Shown here one piece after another: positions 1 through 23,416 of a DNA stretch of 64,000 nt (within the stretch, counting starts at the first letter, position 1; every line of letters starts with the position of its first letter). The notes under the pieces are model-generated. The model saw only the letters and a list, made by a program, of their open reading frames with translations. It was not told the origin of the DNA and ran no database searches. The stretch lies in NCBI GenBank assembly GCA_946811185.2, contig OX328108.1, positions 1,759,501 through 1,823,500 on the forward strand. The letters run 5' to 3'. Position numbers and translations under genes: made by a program. The stretch is from Hippopus hippopus (taxonomy: Eukaryota; Mollusca; Bivalvia; Cardiida; Cardiidae).

Positions 1-264
1 TGTTTGTCTCACTTGGCGTAAATTAGTCAGTCAAGGAAGAGATTAAAGAATTGACTTTTTATTTGTATTTATCGGTAAATAGATGATTAAAAAATTAAAT
101 GGTTTGTTATGCTTACAAGTTTTCATTATGTCCAATCATATTTGTTCATGGAATTGTCTTAACTCCACCCCCATCTCCAACACGTATTAAAACGCAATGG
201 CAGGAAATGAACAATCTCTCATGTTTTTGTTATCCAAACAAGCCCTGGCTTTTATGTGTCTGCA

Positions 265-449
265 GTACAAGTCCTTTGAAAACACTGTGGGAAAAGGAAA
301 ATTGCTTGTAACAAGCAATTTCTCCTTTTCCCAAAGTGTTTTCTACCTGTTTGGAAAACTTTCCGCCATTTTCGTCAATTTTAAAATTGTCGTCTGCAAA
401 CTCTTTCAGTTTGGAAGAATCTAAAATCTGTCATTTGGGAACGGATTAA
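265..449. mobile_element. Mt1 element, left end missing
   Basis: Core arms AAACACTGTGGGAAAAGGAA and CTTTTCCCAAAGTGTTTT around TTGCTTGTAACAAGCAA. The right end reads TTTGGGAACGGATTAA. It lies at the left margin inside CDK5. Confidence 0.75.
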
Positions 450-1519
450 CTTATTTAGCAGGATAAGGGCTAAAAGATTTTTTTTTAAATTAAAGTTTAA
501 AACACTCCTTTGTCCTTTTATTCTTTCCCATAAAACCATCCTTTTAATCTAGATCTATTGCTATTTTTTTTTAAAAAAAAACACATATAGATCTACACTG
601 CAATAATAGGATAGGAGTTTCGCAAAGTTGTGTGCACGAAATAACTGGTGGTGAAGATCAAGATCATACTGCAGGATCTCTGAAGTCTGATCTTTATCTA
701 CGCAGGTAAACTCACTAAGCCATCGTAAGTGAAAGTCATTATGACCAATAGTACAATGACAAGACCCATGTCAAGGGGATTTCAAGCCAGCTGTGTGTAC
801 GCATTCAACTTCTCAATAAAGGTGTGACGTAACGTTTTGTTTGAAGGAATATAGGATTGTTAAACACACAACTGCTCCCCTAATTGAAAGTTACACACTG
901 ACCTTGACCATCCACAATCCATGCAATAAGACAATAACATACTTTCCCCCCCTTACTCTGATACTGACTTTTTACACACAGTTATGAATAGAACACTACA
1001 CTCGTGTCGTATGTTTTGTCTAGAGAGCAGATGTAAATCTCCAGCATTTTTATTGAAAGTTCATTGCTACTTAGTCTGCAAGTGATTAAAATAAATAATG
1101 TGTACGATGTGATACTATGGATTACCGGTAAATTAGATTTAAAAGAAAAGGTTTAGTATGCAATGTTATCAGCACACAAGATGCATCTTACAAAACATTA
1201 TTGGAAAAGGATACTTTTCAACAATCAAATCCTACTTTTCCCACAATGTTTCCTACTAGATATAGATCTATTATCAGCAATGTTAACCAGGATTTGACTG
1301 TGTCTAGCATTTGATTCTGGAAAAGTAGAATAGAAAGTTAATCCTCAAAGCGCCCTCACAATGCTATTTGAATTTGCTACCAGTGCAAATCAAGATCGGA
1401 ATGAACGAATAAAATCCTGGTCTTTGATTTACAATGTCTGCGTTGCAGAGACACTTTGAATGAAATAAATTACTTGTTTGGCTCGATCGCTTGGTTTATA
1501 TGATCGAAAATAATCGCCG

Positions 1520-1775
1520 AGTTTAAGCGGCAATCTACAGGACGTTTTGAAGTTGTTTGAAAAAAAATGTAACTGATCATCGGCGAGCACACTTTGTCAT
1601 AATTAATGGCTGTCCGATCTTTAGGAATATTAATGAAGAAGGCTGTCCGAAAGTTTGGAAAACTAATTTTGTGAACTGTCCGAAGTTTGGACAAAAAATA
1701 AGTTATTTTTGAAAATAATTAAGGGTGTCCGAACTTTTTGGGTGTCCGAATACATTGGCGAATTACGGTAATTCA
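1520..1775. repeat. Repeat with GTGTCCGAACTTT motifs
   Basis: GCTGTCCGAAAGTTTGGAAA, CTGTCCGAAGTTTGGACAAA, GTGTCCGAACTTTTTGGGTG and CGAATTACGGTAATTC form short direct and inverted motifs. No family recognised. Confidence 0.45.
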
Positions 1776-2051
1776 TTCCCTCTTTCTACTCCAAAGTTAT
1801 TGAAGCTTAGTAAACCTACAGCAATACATGTACCTATTATTGCCAGTCTGATAGACTTTTCTCTCTTCGAGCATTCTTCCACATATTTGGTAAGAAATTG
1901 AACAAATTTTGCAAGACAGTGTGATATAATCAGGTCAGATATGGTGCCCGAAACTAAGACAAAACATGAACAAACCCAAAACAAGAATAAATGATCAGAA
2001 ATAAGCCTGAATACACTTTATTAGACACTACATCCCAATGATACACGTTTT

Positions 2052-2250
2052 CCAGACTACAAAATGTTGTACTCATCCATATTCAAAACATTTGCAGACA
2101 ACATACCCAGCTCAAATGATGGGGTTTGTCAGTACAAGGTGAGGATGAAATTGTGGGAAAATCATGAAAAGCTGGTTACCAGCATTTTCTCCAATTTCCA
2201 CAAGTTTTTCAGATGTCTTCATCCAAAGGGTCATAAAAACACTTGATTTG
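2052..2250. mobile_element. Mt1 element, eroded
   Basis: Core GGTTACCAGCATTTTCTCC with a damaged left arm (AAATCATGAAAAGC). It adjoins the Mt3 copy at 2278. Confidence 0.65.
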
Positions 2251-2277
2251 TTTGATAAAGGCTTGAAGAAGATTAAC

Positions 2278-2532
2278 CCAGCCATGCTCTGGCAAAAGGG
2301 AGCTAAATGCATCTCTGTGATGCATAATACCAAGAGAATCATCATATATTTATGGACTCATAATACCCTTTTTGTCTAACAATCAACTGTCTCTGGAGGT
2401 AGAATGGTCCTTTGACATGTAGAAAATTGACCAATGGCAAAAAGTTTCGACCCATGTCAGCCTGTGCGAAATGCACAGGCTGACATGGATCAATACCTTT
2501 TTGTAGATAAATTAAGCCCCCTTTTCACAGAT
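2278..2532. mobile_element. Mt3 element abutting CDK5 exon 4 donor
   Basis: Ends AGCCATGCTCTGGCAAAAGG and CCCCCTTTTCACAGATTCAT. A 38-bp palindrome CATGTCAGCCTGTGC...GCACAGGCTGACATG lies at 2454-2489. The right edge is about 12 nt outside the exon 4 donor. Confidence 0.75.
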
Positions 2533-2544
2533 TCATGCACATAC

Positions 2545-2662
2545 CTTCACTGTGTCTGGGTCGATCTCTCCATTACAGCTGTCAAAATACTTCTTAAGAT
2601 CTTGATCACAATACTCAAACACAAGTGTTAATTTTTTGTCGCCATGCAAAACATCATGTAAT
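2545..2662 (-). CDS. CDK5: CDK5 exon 4 (hinge)
   Basis: Acceptor TGTTGCAG, donor GTATGT, phase 2 to 0, 118 nt. It encodes the strand leading to the hinge ([12 protein letters not shown]) and the KKYFDSCNG helix. The donor lies about 12 nt from the edge of an Mt3 mobile element. Confidence 0.95.
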
Positions 2663-5600
2663 CTGCAACACAAAAACATACTGTCTGATCTGAATCTACA
2701 CTGTCTTCACAAACAACTATTGTGTAAGGTACCCCTTCTGCTTATCAGACTTTAGTCATTACCAAAATGGCTATATCACATCATAAACATTGTGGTGTCC
2801 ATGGTTGTGAGGTAGACCGTCAGACCCGTAACCATAAGGTCTCGAGTTCAATACACGGGAGCGGGTGTCAACTTTGGGTTCTTTCATTGGCCCACACTTT
2901 TGGGGCAAGTACTGGTGTAGTCCCCAGGGAGCAGAATCGAGAGAGATTAGAATAAGATGTAAGAATTTGTTTCTCAATCGATGTAAAATAAATAGGTTTA
3001 AAGTAATAAACAACATACACTTACAGTAACTCTTTACCAAACAACATGCCATACCTCAGACATGCCCAAGTTGAAAGCATTTGAGCCATTCTCAGAGAAA
3101 AGGGGGCTTAATGCACCTGCAAAAAGTGTCGACTTAGGTTAGCCAGGTCAGCCTGCGCAGGCTAACCTGTGTTGACACTTTTTGCTTTAGGTAATTTTTC
3201 CACATCTCTAAGGACCATTCTGCTGAGCCCCGGTGGCTCAGTGGGTAGCTTGCAGGACTTGACAACAGGGGGTCGTGGGTTTGATCCCTGGCTCAGCCAA
3301 TTTCTTCCCGAGGACAAGTGATAGTCTTTGCGACGGAAATCGTTCCTTTCCCATCGCTGACCATTGTCTCGACGAAGGTTATGTTGGAAAGCAGCCAGTG
3401 GCTTAGAAAGAAAATTTTGCAGACTACTTGTAAAAGAGACTCCAGAAAAGCATGGATAGGTGCACTGGCTGCCATGATATAAATGAAATAATGTTGAAAA
3501 TAGCTTTAAACACCATACAATCAATCAATCAATAATACACAATCACAAGTTTTAACATTCCTATCAGAAAAAGCCTCTGAAAACATTGCGGGAAGAGGAG
3601 AAAATGCTGGTGACTAGCATTTTCTCCCACAATATTTTCTTACCTTTCAGTAACAAGTTCAATTATTTGACTTTTCGCATTTGATTTCACATTTAATCTT
3701 ACATCCGACAATGCAGTCTGATCTTGATCTACGATATCTGCAACAGCAACCAGTGTGCCAGACCTTATCCGCTAACACATAGGTTATTATGGAAAGGACA
3801 AAAAGTTACTTCTTCACCAAAGGTCAAATTTGTAGACTTTCCGACTTAAAAGTATCTACAGAAAACAATTTTCATAAGACTAAAGTGATAGGATTTGTCT
3901 TTGAAAGCTTAGAAAACATAGTGAGAAAAAGGGAAAATGCTGGTTACAAGTACTGTCTTCATCTCCCACAATATTTTTCAAAAGCCTTCTTCTTCAATGT
4001 TATTAAAACATAGGCTTGTCTCTCTCATAAAGGGTTAAAAAAAAAGTATCAGATTTCAAAAGTTCATGTATCGAAAACATTTGTATGAAAAGGAGCAATA
4101 GCTTGATGTCGAAAAATCACTGCTTTTTACAATTTTTATCTGAAGATGTAAAAATTCTCTTACCTCACAATGTTTCTGTGTTTCAGCTCTTTAAGCAAAC
4201 AGATTTCTCTTAGAGCACAACTTGGAACACCCTGTAATAACAGTGATAATGCTTGTGCATGCTATACCCAGAGGGAAAGACAAAGGGAAAGGGCCTCTAA
4301 ATATATGATACCAGGTACTTGTGTAAGTTACAGTTCCGACAGATAACCTCCCAAATCAGGGTTTGAACCCAGGACCCCTCAGTCCCAAGGCAAGTGCTCT
4401 ACCACATCGCTACAAAAGCTAGCTCTATAGCAAGGCAGTAGAAGTGCCCCCTTATACAAACACAAGCTTTACATTTATATCTATCTGTGGGATAGACCAG
4501 TTTACCACACTTGTATATGTAATACTGAAAATTTGTCTGTCCTTAAGTCTGTGTATCTGTATTGTGTAAAATCTGACTTCTCCCTGGATTCATCAAACTT
4601 CTCCCTATTTTTTCCAATAGGGTGAAGTCATTTCTACGTAAGTTTTTTGACTAGCTTGCTCCCTGATACATGGTAAGCCTATAGCAACCAGTCCTGTATT
4701 TTTAATGAACCCCAGGAAAGAGGAATTTGAAAACATTAATGGGAATGGAGGAAATACTAGAATTTGAAAGAGTCCAAATTTTTGTTGCTTCATACAGAGT
4801 CAATAGCAAAACTGAGTAGAACTATCAACAAACAATAACATGTATACCGATGAACATGCAACAGAAAAACAAACAGATGAACACTATTGAACACTGTTAT
4901 TCCCATCCTGGAGATTTGTTTTTCCAGAATATAATTAGGGTCAGGATAAAAAGTAGAAACTAAAACAATTAACATGAGCTACACTCCGTGAAAAGAGGGT
5001 TTAACACATCTGCAAGAGGTATCAATCCAGGTCAGCACAGGTCAGCGTAGACTCATCTGGGTCAAAACTTTTTGCTATTGGTCAATTCTCTGCATGTCAA
5101 AGGACAGATCTACCTCATGATTCAGCTGGTTATTACACAAAGTAGGTTATATGGATCCATAACTGTGTGATGACTTGCTTTGTATAATGGATCACCGAGA
5201 TGCATTATACCCTTTTGCCATACAATGCTGGCTTTTCACGACCCTGGTAAAGAAGCCTTCTGAAAACATTGTGGAAAAAGGAGAAAATGCTGGTAAACAG
5301 CATTTTCTCCTTTTCCCACAATGTTTTCTACCCTATCAAAGAAAAGTTGCACCATTTAAGCCACATTAAAATCGTCATCTGCAAATGCTTTCAATTTTTG
5401 GACAAGCTAAAGTTTTGTCGTCTGGTACAGACATGGATCATATATTTTCATTTACCTCATCATCATCATCCAATCTCACCCTCTTCAGTGCAACAATCTC
5501 CTGTGTCTCTCTGTTTTTAGCTTTAAATACAGTTCCATACGTCCCTAGAAAAAAAAATAATAATATATGAAAAGATTTGGCTTTTTCCCCATCGCCAAAG

Positions 5601-8600
5601 TCTCCGGATTTCGTGCTGAGCCCCTACCCTTTGATGCAAGGAACAGTACCTACAGACACAGCCATTTCGAAATTCTTCTCATGTACAACTGCAACAAATT
5701 ATAATGTTGCATGATATGGCGTAAAAAAAAAATAGTTTGTTTCGGGTAACCCGACCCTACCTAGAGATTTTGCCCCGACCCTATTTTTTTTTGTCTTCCG
5801 ATAAAAAAAAAAATCAGCCTTTTGTCATACTGTGTCACAGGACGCCTGTTTCGGCAAATATTGCGCATTATATTATAGGTGTACAATCATGTACTACTAC
5901 ATACATAATTATGCATGAAAACTCCTACGCCTGTACAAAAGCTATCTGTATCGGAGTATAATGAACCAACCTTAAACACAAATTGTCAAACGCAATAACG
6001 TGGGTTTTCCATTTCTAAAAATACATACAAGCAGGCGGAGAGATCGGGCTTTTTCGCTCACTCCACACAGGAACTTCTGTTTATCGAACGTTCGTATCCT
6101 ATCGCACGGTTACAAAAGATAAACGGGTACCAGTTTTATCTTCTACAACAAATCACGCCCGAAATACTGCGGTACTATACAGACTGTGTAACGAACTTTT
6201 ACTTGTGATTTTCGCTTTTCTTCGCGTAAAATATAGACAGGATCCCGTCATCTCTGTTGTCATCACCGCATTTCCGGTTCTGTAGTGCATTGTCGCTACT
6301 TTCGGTTTGCTAGATTTCAGATTGAACAAGTTCTGTTCATTCGGCAAAAGTGCTAGCATGCTCCAGAACTACGAACAATTAAGGTGTTCAATGCAGATAT
6401 AACATTCGAAAAATTTTAATGGACGTTTCTCTTTGCAACTTATCTGACAGGACGGACTGTGGACTAAACTAGACGACGGCAACGATAGAAGTTTAGATTT
6501 GTATCAAGCGTCGATAGGTCTTCATATTAGACAGGTATTTTCATATTTTTTTTCTATCTCTGTACAATGAGGCAACAATAATTTCTTTCAGAAAATATAA
6601 ATCTACCCAAACTTGCCTTGTTCTCGCTCTGCCCTCCCCCCCCTTTCACTCAGCTTGATTTACCCTACCTGGTCTTAAAGAAAAACCTGAAACTGCCTAG
6701 GCTAGGAGCCGCTATGCAAAAATTTTCCAAGGCTTTCTAATCTCTCCTACACTTCCGGCAAGTGATGCCACTTTAGTTTCCAGGTAAAATGTGTCTGATC
6801 TATATAAAATTGAGGAGCAGCAGCACTTCTCCCACATTTCTTGACGGATTTGGGTAAAATTTTCACAGGATGTTTCTCATCATGTGACCTAGCGCATATT
6901 GTCAAGGTTTTGCAATTCATAGCTGCATCATGGAAAAAGGGGGCTTCATGTTGTATTTCATTTTTCACCAATATCTCTTTAATTAATACTGGACATATCT
7001 CAACGGATTTGGATGAAATTTTCACAGATCATGTGACCTAGCGCATATTGTCAGGGTTTTGGAATTTATTACTGTGTCATGGAAAAAGGGGGCTTCATGT
7101 CAAATTTAAACTGCGTCCATCCTTACAAAAGTCTGTTTCTTGTGAACGCAACTCCTCCCACATTTCTTGACGGATTTGGATAAAATGTTCATAGAATGTT
7201 TCTCATCATGTGACCTAGTGCAGATTGTCAAGGTTTTGCGATTTATCGTTGCATCATGGAAAAAGGGGGCTTCATGTTATATTTCATTTTTCACCAATAT
7301 CTCTTTAATTACTTGACATATCTCAATGGATTTGGATGAAATTTTCACAGATCATGTGACCTAGCGCATATTGTCAGGGTTTTGGAATTTATTGCTGTGT
7401 CATGGGAAAAAAAAATGTTTTTCATCAATGTATCTCCAACTAATGGACATAATTTCATGAAACTTCATATTTTTATTGCTTAATCAAAGCCAGTGACCAA
7501 TGAGTCTGTTGTGCGTCTGTCTGTCCATCCATCAGTCCATGCATAAAACTTTTAGATCACAAGTAACACAATATATCTATTGAGCTACCCAGGTAAGTGC
7601 TAGAAATTCCAACACTTTAGTCTCTAAAGCTAGCTGCTTGAAATAGCAGCCATGTGGCGGCGTATATTGTGATGACGACACTCTTGTTTCACATTATAAC
7701 TCTGAAGGACTACAAAAGTGGATACTTGTAATTTCAAAGTTGTGTCAAGAATGTGTGTTCTAGATAAAAAACAATATGCATAACCTTTGTTAACCCAACT
7801 TTTCTACAGATAAAATGTTTACTTTAAATCAGTATAATATATATAGTCCTCAAAAGTGTTCTGGAGGGGGAGGGTATTAAACATAAAAACAAACGAAACA
7901 TTCTAGTATTTATTCAGTTTATTTAGAAACTTGCAAATAAATGTTTTTCACTTTTTCAGCTGTTTTAGCTCTTTACCACACAATCCACAGTTTTAACAAT
8001 CCTTAAAAAAAAACTTTTGAAAACATTGTGGGAAAATTGAGGGAAAAGGAGAAAATGCTATAAACCCATATTTTCTTTGTTTCCCATGTTTTCTACCCTT
8101 CCCAAAACAAATTTCAATTTGTGAATTACATTTGTTTTGTTGTCAGCAAATACTTTTAATTTGGACAAGTCTAAATAATTTCAATTCAGAAAAGAGTTAA
8201 ACAAAAGTGGACAGCATTCAGTGGGGAAAAAAGATGGAAATATAGAAGTATAGTTTAGATAGAATTTGACCATTTACCGCACAATCAGAAAGTTAGTGAC
8301 AGACTAGAAGTCTTTTGAACACATAATGAGAAAAGGGACTCAGAGCTGGTAGCCACCATTTTCTCTTTTTTTTCCATTTTCGAAAGCAAATACCACCATT
8401 TCAAAATGTTTTTTTTTTTTGGGGGGGGGGGAATTAAAAAAAAAAAAAAAAAAAAAAAAAATTTGTCCCTACCCTACCTAAGATTTTTGGAGACGTTACC
8501 CTAAACAAACTATTTTTTTTTTTTAGGCCTATTCTGTACAGAAGTGTTTTAACACAAGAAGAATATCTGTTGCTGTTTAACAAAATGTACCTGACATGGG

Positions 8601-9049
8601 CTTAGAGAAAAGCAGTCCATTTCACACATACCCATATTCAACAACTTATTTCCAAATTAACTTGTGAAATGTAGACGGTGAATAAAAATTTCAGGTTTAA
8701 TGCATTGATTCCTATGTTGGAATAAAAATAAAAAAAAAAAATCTTCAATCTAAATCTTTGCTTCCTTCTCTTCAGGCTAAATGCTCGGTGTTTGACATAG
8801 TGATCTGTTGCATGACAAAAGGGTGCTTGAAGTGTTTATGGGATACAGCGTCCGCCTCTGGAAGTTGTCCGAAAGATGCTCAAGTATTAAGTGGAATCGA
8901 ATTTTCATTCATACACGATGAAACACACAAAGCTGTTTTTAAATTATTTTGCAAACTTGAGAAATTCTTTACTCATCGTTCTCAAATTTTAAACTGCTTT
9001 GAATAACTTTACCTTCTCCGATTTTTTCCAATTTTTCGTATTTTTGCAT
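2545..9049 (-). CDS. CDK5: Cyclin-dependent kinase 5, first four coding exons (partial)
   Basis: Proline-directed serine/threonine kinase catalytic subunit that needs a p35-type activator. Four exons join in frame (9013-9049, 5456-5544, 4164-4231, 2545-2662) to give 104 codons, about the first third of the roughly 292-residue family length. Visible in order: N-terminus [13 protein letters not shown] with the start of the glycine loop; GTYGTVF completing it; [13 protein letters not shown] with the ATP-binding lysine; the C-helix signature PSCALRE, where most orthologues have PSSALRE; then [20 protein letters not shown] and [11 protein letters not shown] covering the hinge and start of the C-lobe. 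The HRD and DFG motifs and the T-loop are not in the window and should lie left of position 1. All introns are GT-AG. The near-perfect match to CDK5 rather than CDK1/2 makes the identity secure. Confidence 0.96.
2796..2960 (+). repeat. tRNA-like repeat head (decayed)
   Basis: GTGAGGTAGACCGTCAGACC followed by GGTCTCGAGTTCAATACACG resembles A and B boxes. It lies in CDK5 intron 3, the interval between coding exons 4 and 3. Confidence 0.4.
3085..3192. mobile_element. Mt3 half element
   Basis: CTCAGAGAAAAGGGGGCTTA, then the palindromic GGTTAGCCAGGTCAGCCTGC and its complement, then TTTTTGC. Confidence 0.7.
3225..3535 (+). mobile_element. tRNA-derived SINE, copy 1
   Basis: The tRNA-like head GAGCCCCGGTGGCTCAGTGG with B-box-like GTGGGTTTGATCCCTGGCTC is followed by a body with CATGGATAGGTGCACTGGCT and a tail CAATCAATCAATC. 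It shares head, body and tail with the copies at 22.88 and 47.33 kb. Confidence 0.8.
3536..3690. mobile_element. Mt1 element after SINE copy 1
   Basis: Core GAGAAAATGCTGGTGACTAG then CATTTTCTCCCACAATATTTTC. The left terminus abuts the SINE tail. Confidence 0.75.
3838..4037. mobile_element. Mt1 element
   Basis: Core GGAAAATGCTGGTTACAAGT. The right end CATAAAGGGTTAA keeps the TTAA. In CDK5 intron between exons 3 and 4. Confidence 0.7.
4164..4231 (-). CDS. CDK5: CDK5 exon 3 (C-helix)
   Basis: Acceptor TTATTACAG, donor GTAAGA, phase 0 to 2, 68 nt. It encodes [20 protein letters not shown] followed by IV. This is the cyclin-facing helix that contains the ion-pair glutamate (ALRE). Confidence 0.95.
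4335..4470 (-). repeat. tRNA-like SINE head with GCTAGCTC tail module
   Basis: The reverse complement has GTGGTAGAGCACTTGCCTTG and GGGTTCAAACCCTGATT. The adjoining module AAAAGCTAGCTCTATAGCAA recurs at 39540-39700 and 40740-40860 (AAAAGCTAGCTCAACAGCAA), indicating one dispersed family. Confidence 0.55.
4976..5225. mobile_element. Mt3 element
   Basis: ACTCCGTGAAAAGAGGGTTT, GTATCAATCCAGGTCAGCAC, and AATGGATCACCGAGATGCAT near the right end. Confidence 0.7.
5236..5432. mobile_element. Mt1 element overlapping Mt3, ends near CDK5 exon 2
   Basis: Well-kept core GGAGAAAATGCTGGTAAACA then GCATTTTCTCCTTTTCCCAC. The right terminal part lies about 25 nt from the exon 2 donor. Confidence 0.8.
5456..5544 (-). 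CDS. CDK5: CDK5 exon 2 (glycine loop and catalytic lysine)
   Basis: Acceptor TTTTCTAG, donor GTAAAT, phase 1 to 0, 89 nt. It encodes the second half of the glycine loop ([15 protein letters not shown]), the VALK lysine and the acidic run DDDDE. Confidence 0.95.
5577..6740. other. CDK5 intron 1 segment without recognised feature
   Basis: Apart from a poly-A-flanked repeat fragment at 5720-5830, I see no exon, array or palindrome here. The stretch 5960-6540 has more CG dinucleotides than its surroundings and could hold an alternative promoter, but no specific motif was found. Confidence 0.3.
6741..7475. repeat. Tandem array of about 160-bp units in CDK5 intron 1
   Basis: Four units align, with CGGATTTGGNTAAAATTTTC-like segments near 6846, 7003, 7171 and 7328 and CATGGAAAAAGGGGGCTTCA at three sites. 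Alternate units are more similar to each other, which suggests duplication of a two-unit block. Confidence 0.75.
7968..8204. mobile_element. Mt1 element in CDK5 intron 1
   Basis: Left end TTTTAGCTCTTTACCACACA, eroded core with AGGAGAAAATGCTATAAACC, right end AAAAGAGTTAA. Confidence 0.7.
8408..8465. repeat. T-run, G-run, A-run
   Basis: Homopolymers of T, G and then A in CDK5 intron 1, followed by TTTGTCCCTACCCTACCTAA. A related reverse segment is at 5725-5830 (CCCGACCCTACCTAGAGATT). Confidence 0.9.
9013..9049 (-). CDS. CDK5: CDK5 exon 1 (start codon exon)
   Basis: Start codon at 9047-9049, followed by 12 codons and one base (phase 1), then donor GTAAAG. It encodes [12 protein letters not shown]. 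The start matches the invariant CDK5 N-terminus, so no other start is needed. Confidence 0.95.
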
Positions 9050-9388
9050 TTTTGATTACTGATCTTGGTGCTTGGACGCTTGACAATATTCCAGCTGACA
9101 AGTTTAACAGACGGCTGCCAAAGAGTCAAATTCATTTCAAAAGATTCATTAGGGAAGATCTCCCCCATTAACAAGAAAATGAGATTCATACTGGCATTGT
9201 TTTCTCATGTTTCTTTTTAAATTCAAGGTAATGGGAAAATAATAGGACACTTGTCAAAGCTTTATTTGGAATCTTTCCATCCTTGGTTGGAAGCCGACTT
9301 ATAAACATGTAAACGGTGCTGCGTTTAGAATGCTAAATACCGTAATTATGACATTTTCCATTCGACATCTGCTGATACGTCATGCGAG
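9050..9388. promoter_or_regulatory. Shared intergenic interval of divergent CDK5 / 2-hydroxyacid dehydrogenase genes
   Basis: The 339 bp separate the CDK5 start codon (minus strand) from the dehydrogenase start codon (plus strand). Both 5' UTRs and both promoters should fall here, unless an upstream non-coding exon exists. I see no recognisable copy of the Mt1, Mt2 or Mt3 families in it, unlike almost every other stretch of this length nearby. No convincing TATA box was found. Confidence 0.6.
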
Positions 9389-21375
<11,987 letters not shown>

Positions 21376-21392
21376 TTTATGGGCAAATCTAT

Positions 21393-21842
21393 TTTATTAT
21401 GCCCCCGCCATTATATGGCGGAAGGGCATATAGAGTTACCTGTGTCCGTCTGTGTGTGTGTGTGTGTGTTAGTGCGTGTGTGCGTTAGTGTGTGTGTCCC
21501 ATTATTGTCCGGAGCATAACTTCTACATTTATCAATGGATTTCAAAATAATTTCGCACACTTGTTCTCCTTAACAAGTACTAGTGTCTTGCGAAAAGTTT
21601 GTTTCGATACGCCCAAGGTCAAGGTCACAGTTGAAGGTCAAATGTTTAAATTGACCTTGTCCGGAGCATAACTTCTACATTTATCAATGGATTTCAAAAA
21701 AACTTAGCACACTTGTTCTCCTATACAAGTACTAGTGTCATGCGAAAAGTTTGTTTCGATACACCCAAGGTCAAGGTCACAGTTGAAGGTCAAATGTTTA
21801 AATTGACTGTTCAACCGAGTTTTACATCCTGCTCAGCAGAAT
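21393..21842 (+). mobile_element. Element with TATATGGCGGAAGGGCATAT end and two 140-bp repeats
   Basis: It starts about 20 bp after the dehydrogenase stop codon. It holds a TG/GT-rich tract (21459-21500) and two direct copies of a unit beginning TTGTCCGGAGCATAACTTCT, at 21505 and 21656, each ending AAGGTCAAATGTTTAAATTG. Confidence 0.7.
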
Positions 21843-22496
21843 TGTGATATGAAGATACAGTTTCGGTTTTTAAAAAGACTCATCCAAAGAACTATGCTAG
21901 AGAATATTGAGGCTGCAACCTACCCTTCAACTATAGTCCAGTGTGATAATATTCGATCCAATTTGTTCCTGTCTCATAGAGGAAGTCCAACAAAATAATT
22001 ATTATTGCTATATTTCTCACTCTCATTCCTCAAGTTAAGATCTTCATAATCCTGAGTATAAGTAACCCTCAGTTGAAAGATTAAGGAAAACGCGGAATAA
22101 AAAGAAGTTAATGCGCAAAACCAGCATTTTCTTCTTTTTCTCACAAAGTTTTCTACCATATGCAATACAAACCATATAATTTATTGTCTGCATATTGCTT
22201 TCAACTTGGACCAGTCCTCAATTTTGTTATCAGGTATAAATAATCTTTTATCTGCTTGGCTATATATATAAGAAACCTTCATAACCCTGTCTAAGCTGTT
22301 ATACAAAACAACAATTTTCTGTAATACCTACTGATTCTCTCATATGACATATCTGTGACCAATACCATTTAGCGGGGGCATCCGTGTCTCTGACACACCT
22401 ATTTCTAGTTATATAGACAGACATGTTTGCATCAAGTTCTTCATTTCCAAAACGACAAGAATTTAGACTCATCCATAATGAAAGCATTCCTTAATT

Positions 22497-22724
22497 CTAA
22501 ACCCTTTACCACACAATCACGACTTTTAACGACCCTAGAGAAGAAAGGCTTTGAAAAAAATGTGGAAAAAGGAGAAAATGCTGGAAAACAGCATTTTCTC
22601 CTTTTCCCATAATGTTTTCAATTCTACAGACAGAGAAATCACCATTTAAGCAACATTTGATTTGTCGTCTGCAAATGCTTTGAATTTGGTCCAGTCCAAG
22701 ATTTTGTCCTTTGGTTAAGAGTTA
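22497..22724. mobile_element. Mt1 element
   Basis: Left end CTAAACCCTTTACCACACAA, core GAAAATGCTGGAAAACAGCA, right end CCTTTGGTTAAGAGTTAA. Confidence 0.82.
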
Positions 22725-22878
22725 AAATGCCAGATAAACCCGACAATCATTTTCACTCTAGAGTAAGACGAAGATAATTGGAATTAAGTGGCTGCCTTTT
22801 GGCTGTAGTGTTTCAACAAAGTAGAAAGTGTAGATCAAGATCAGAATGTATGTTTTGTTTATTTATTGTCACAACACC

Positions 22879-23190
22879 GAGCCCTGTTAGCTCAGTCAGT
22901 AGCGTACAGGACTTTGGAACAGGTGGTTGCTAGCTCGATTCCCTGCTTGGCTGATTTCTTTCTGAGCATTGATTATAGTCATTGTAACAGGATTCATTTC
23001 TCTCTCACTGCTGACCATGGTTTGACGTTGGTTATGTGGGAAAGCAGCCAGTGGCTTGGGAAAGAAAGAATATCATGAGGGGTACTGGTAAAAGAAATTC
23101 CAGGAAAGCATAGATAGGTGCACTGGCTGCAACTATATAACTGAAATGATGTTGAAAACAGCTTTACAGACCTTACAATCAATCATTATT
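22879..23190 (+). mobile_element. tRNA-derived SINE, copy 2
   Basis: Head GAGCCCTGTTAGCTCAGTCA, B-box-like region GCTAGCTCGATTCCCTGCTT, body with CATAGATAGGTGCACTGGCT, tail ACAATCAATCATT. It lies between the dehydrogenase and multi-CARD genes. Confidence 0.8.
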
Positions 23191-23416
23191 GTCACCACTG
23201 TTTGCCCATATGGGCAACACCCCCAGAAAACCGTTTGTTTTGTTATGAGGGGTAAAAAAAGATACAGGACAAAACCCATCCTAAGCATTCTCGGTTTATT
23301 AAAGTGCTCAGTGTATAGCACCATCATAAAGGACCTGGTCCAGTCCAGTTGACTGTTACGTTCTGATGGATAGTGCAAGATACAGGTCAAAACTCATTGT
23401 GAGTTATTCCTGGTGA

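Noticed and set aside
1..2544. Remaining CDK5 exons (HRD, DFG, T-loop)
   Set aside because: I searched the minus strand for the HRDLKPQN and DFGLAR coding segments and saw neither; they are presumed to be beyond the left edge.
8758..9006. 82-codon plus-strand frame beginning [15 protein letters not shown] with an upstream polypyrimidine-AG
   Set aside because: No family resemblance, it runs into the CDK5 start exon region on the opposite strand, and no donor or partner exon was found.
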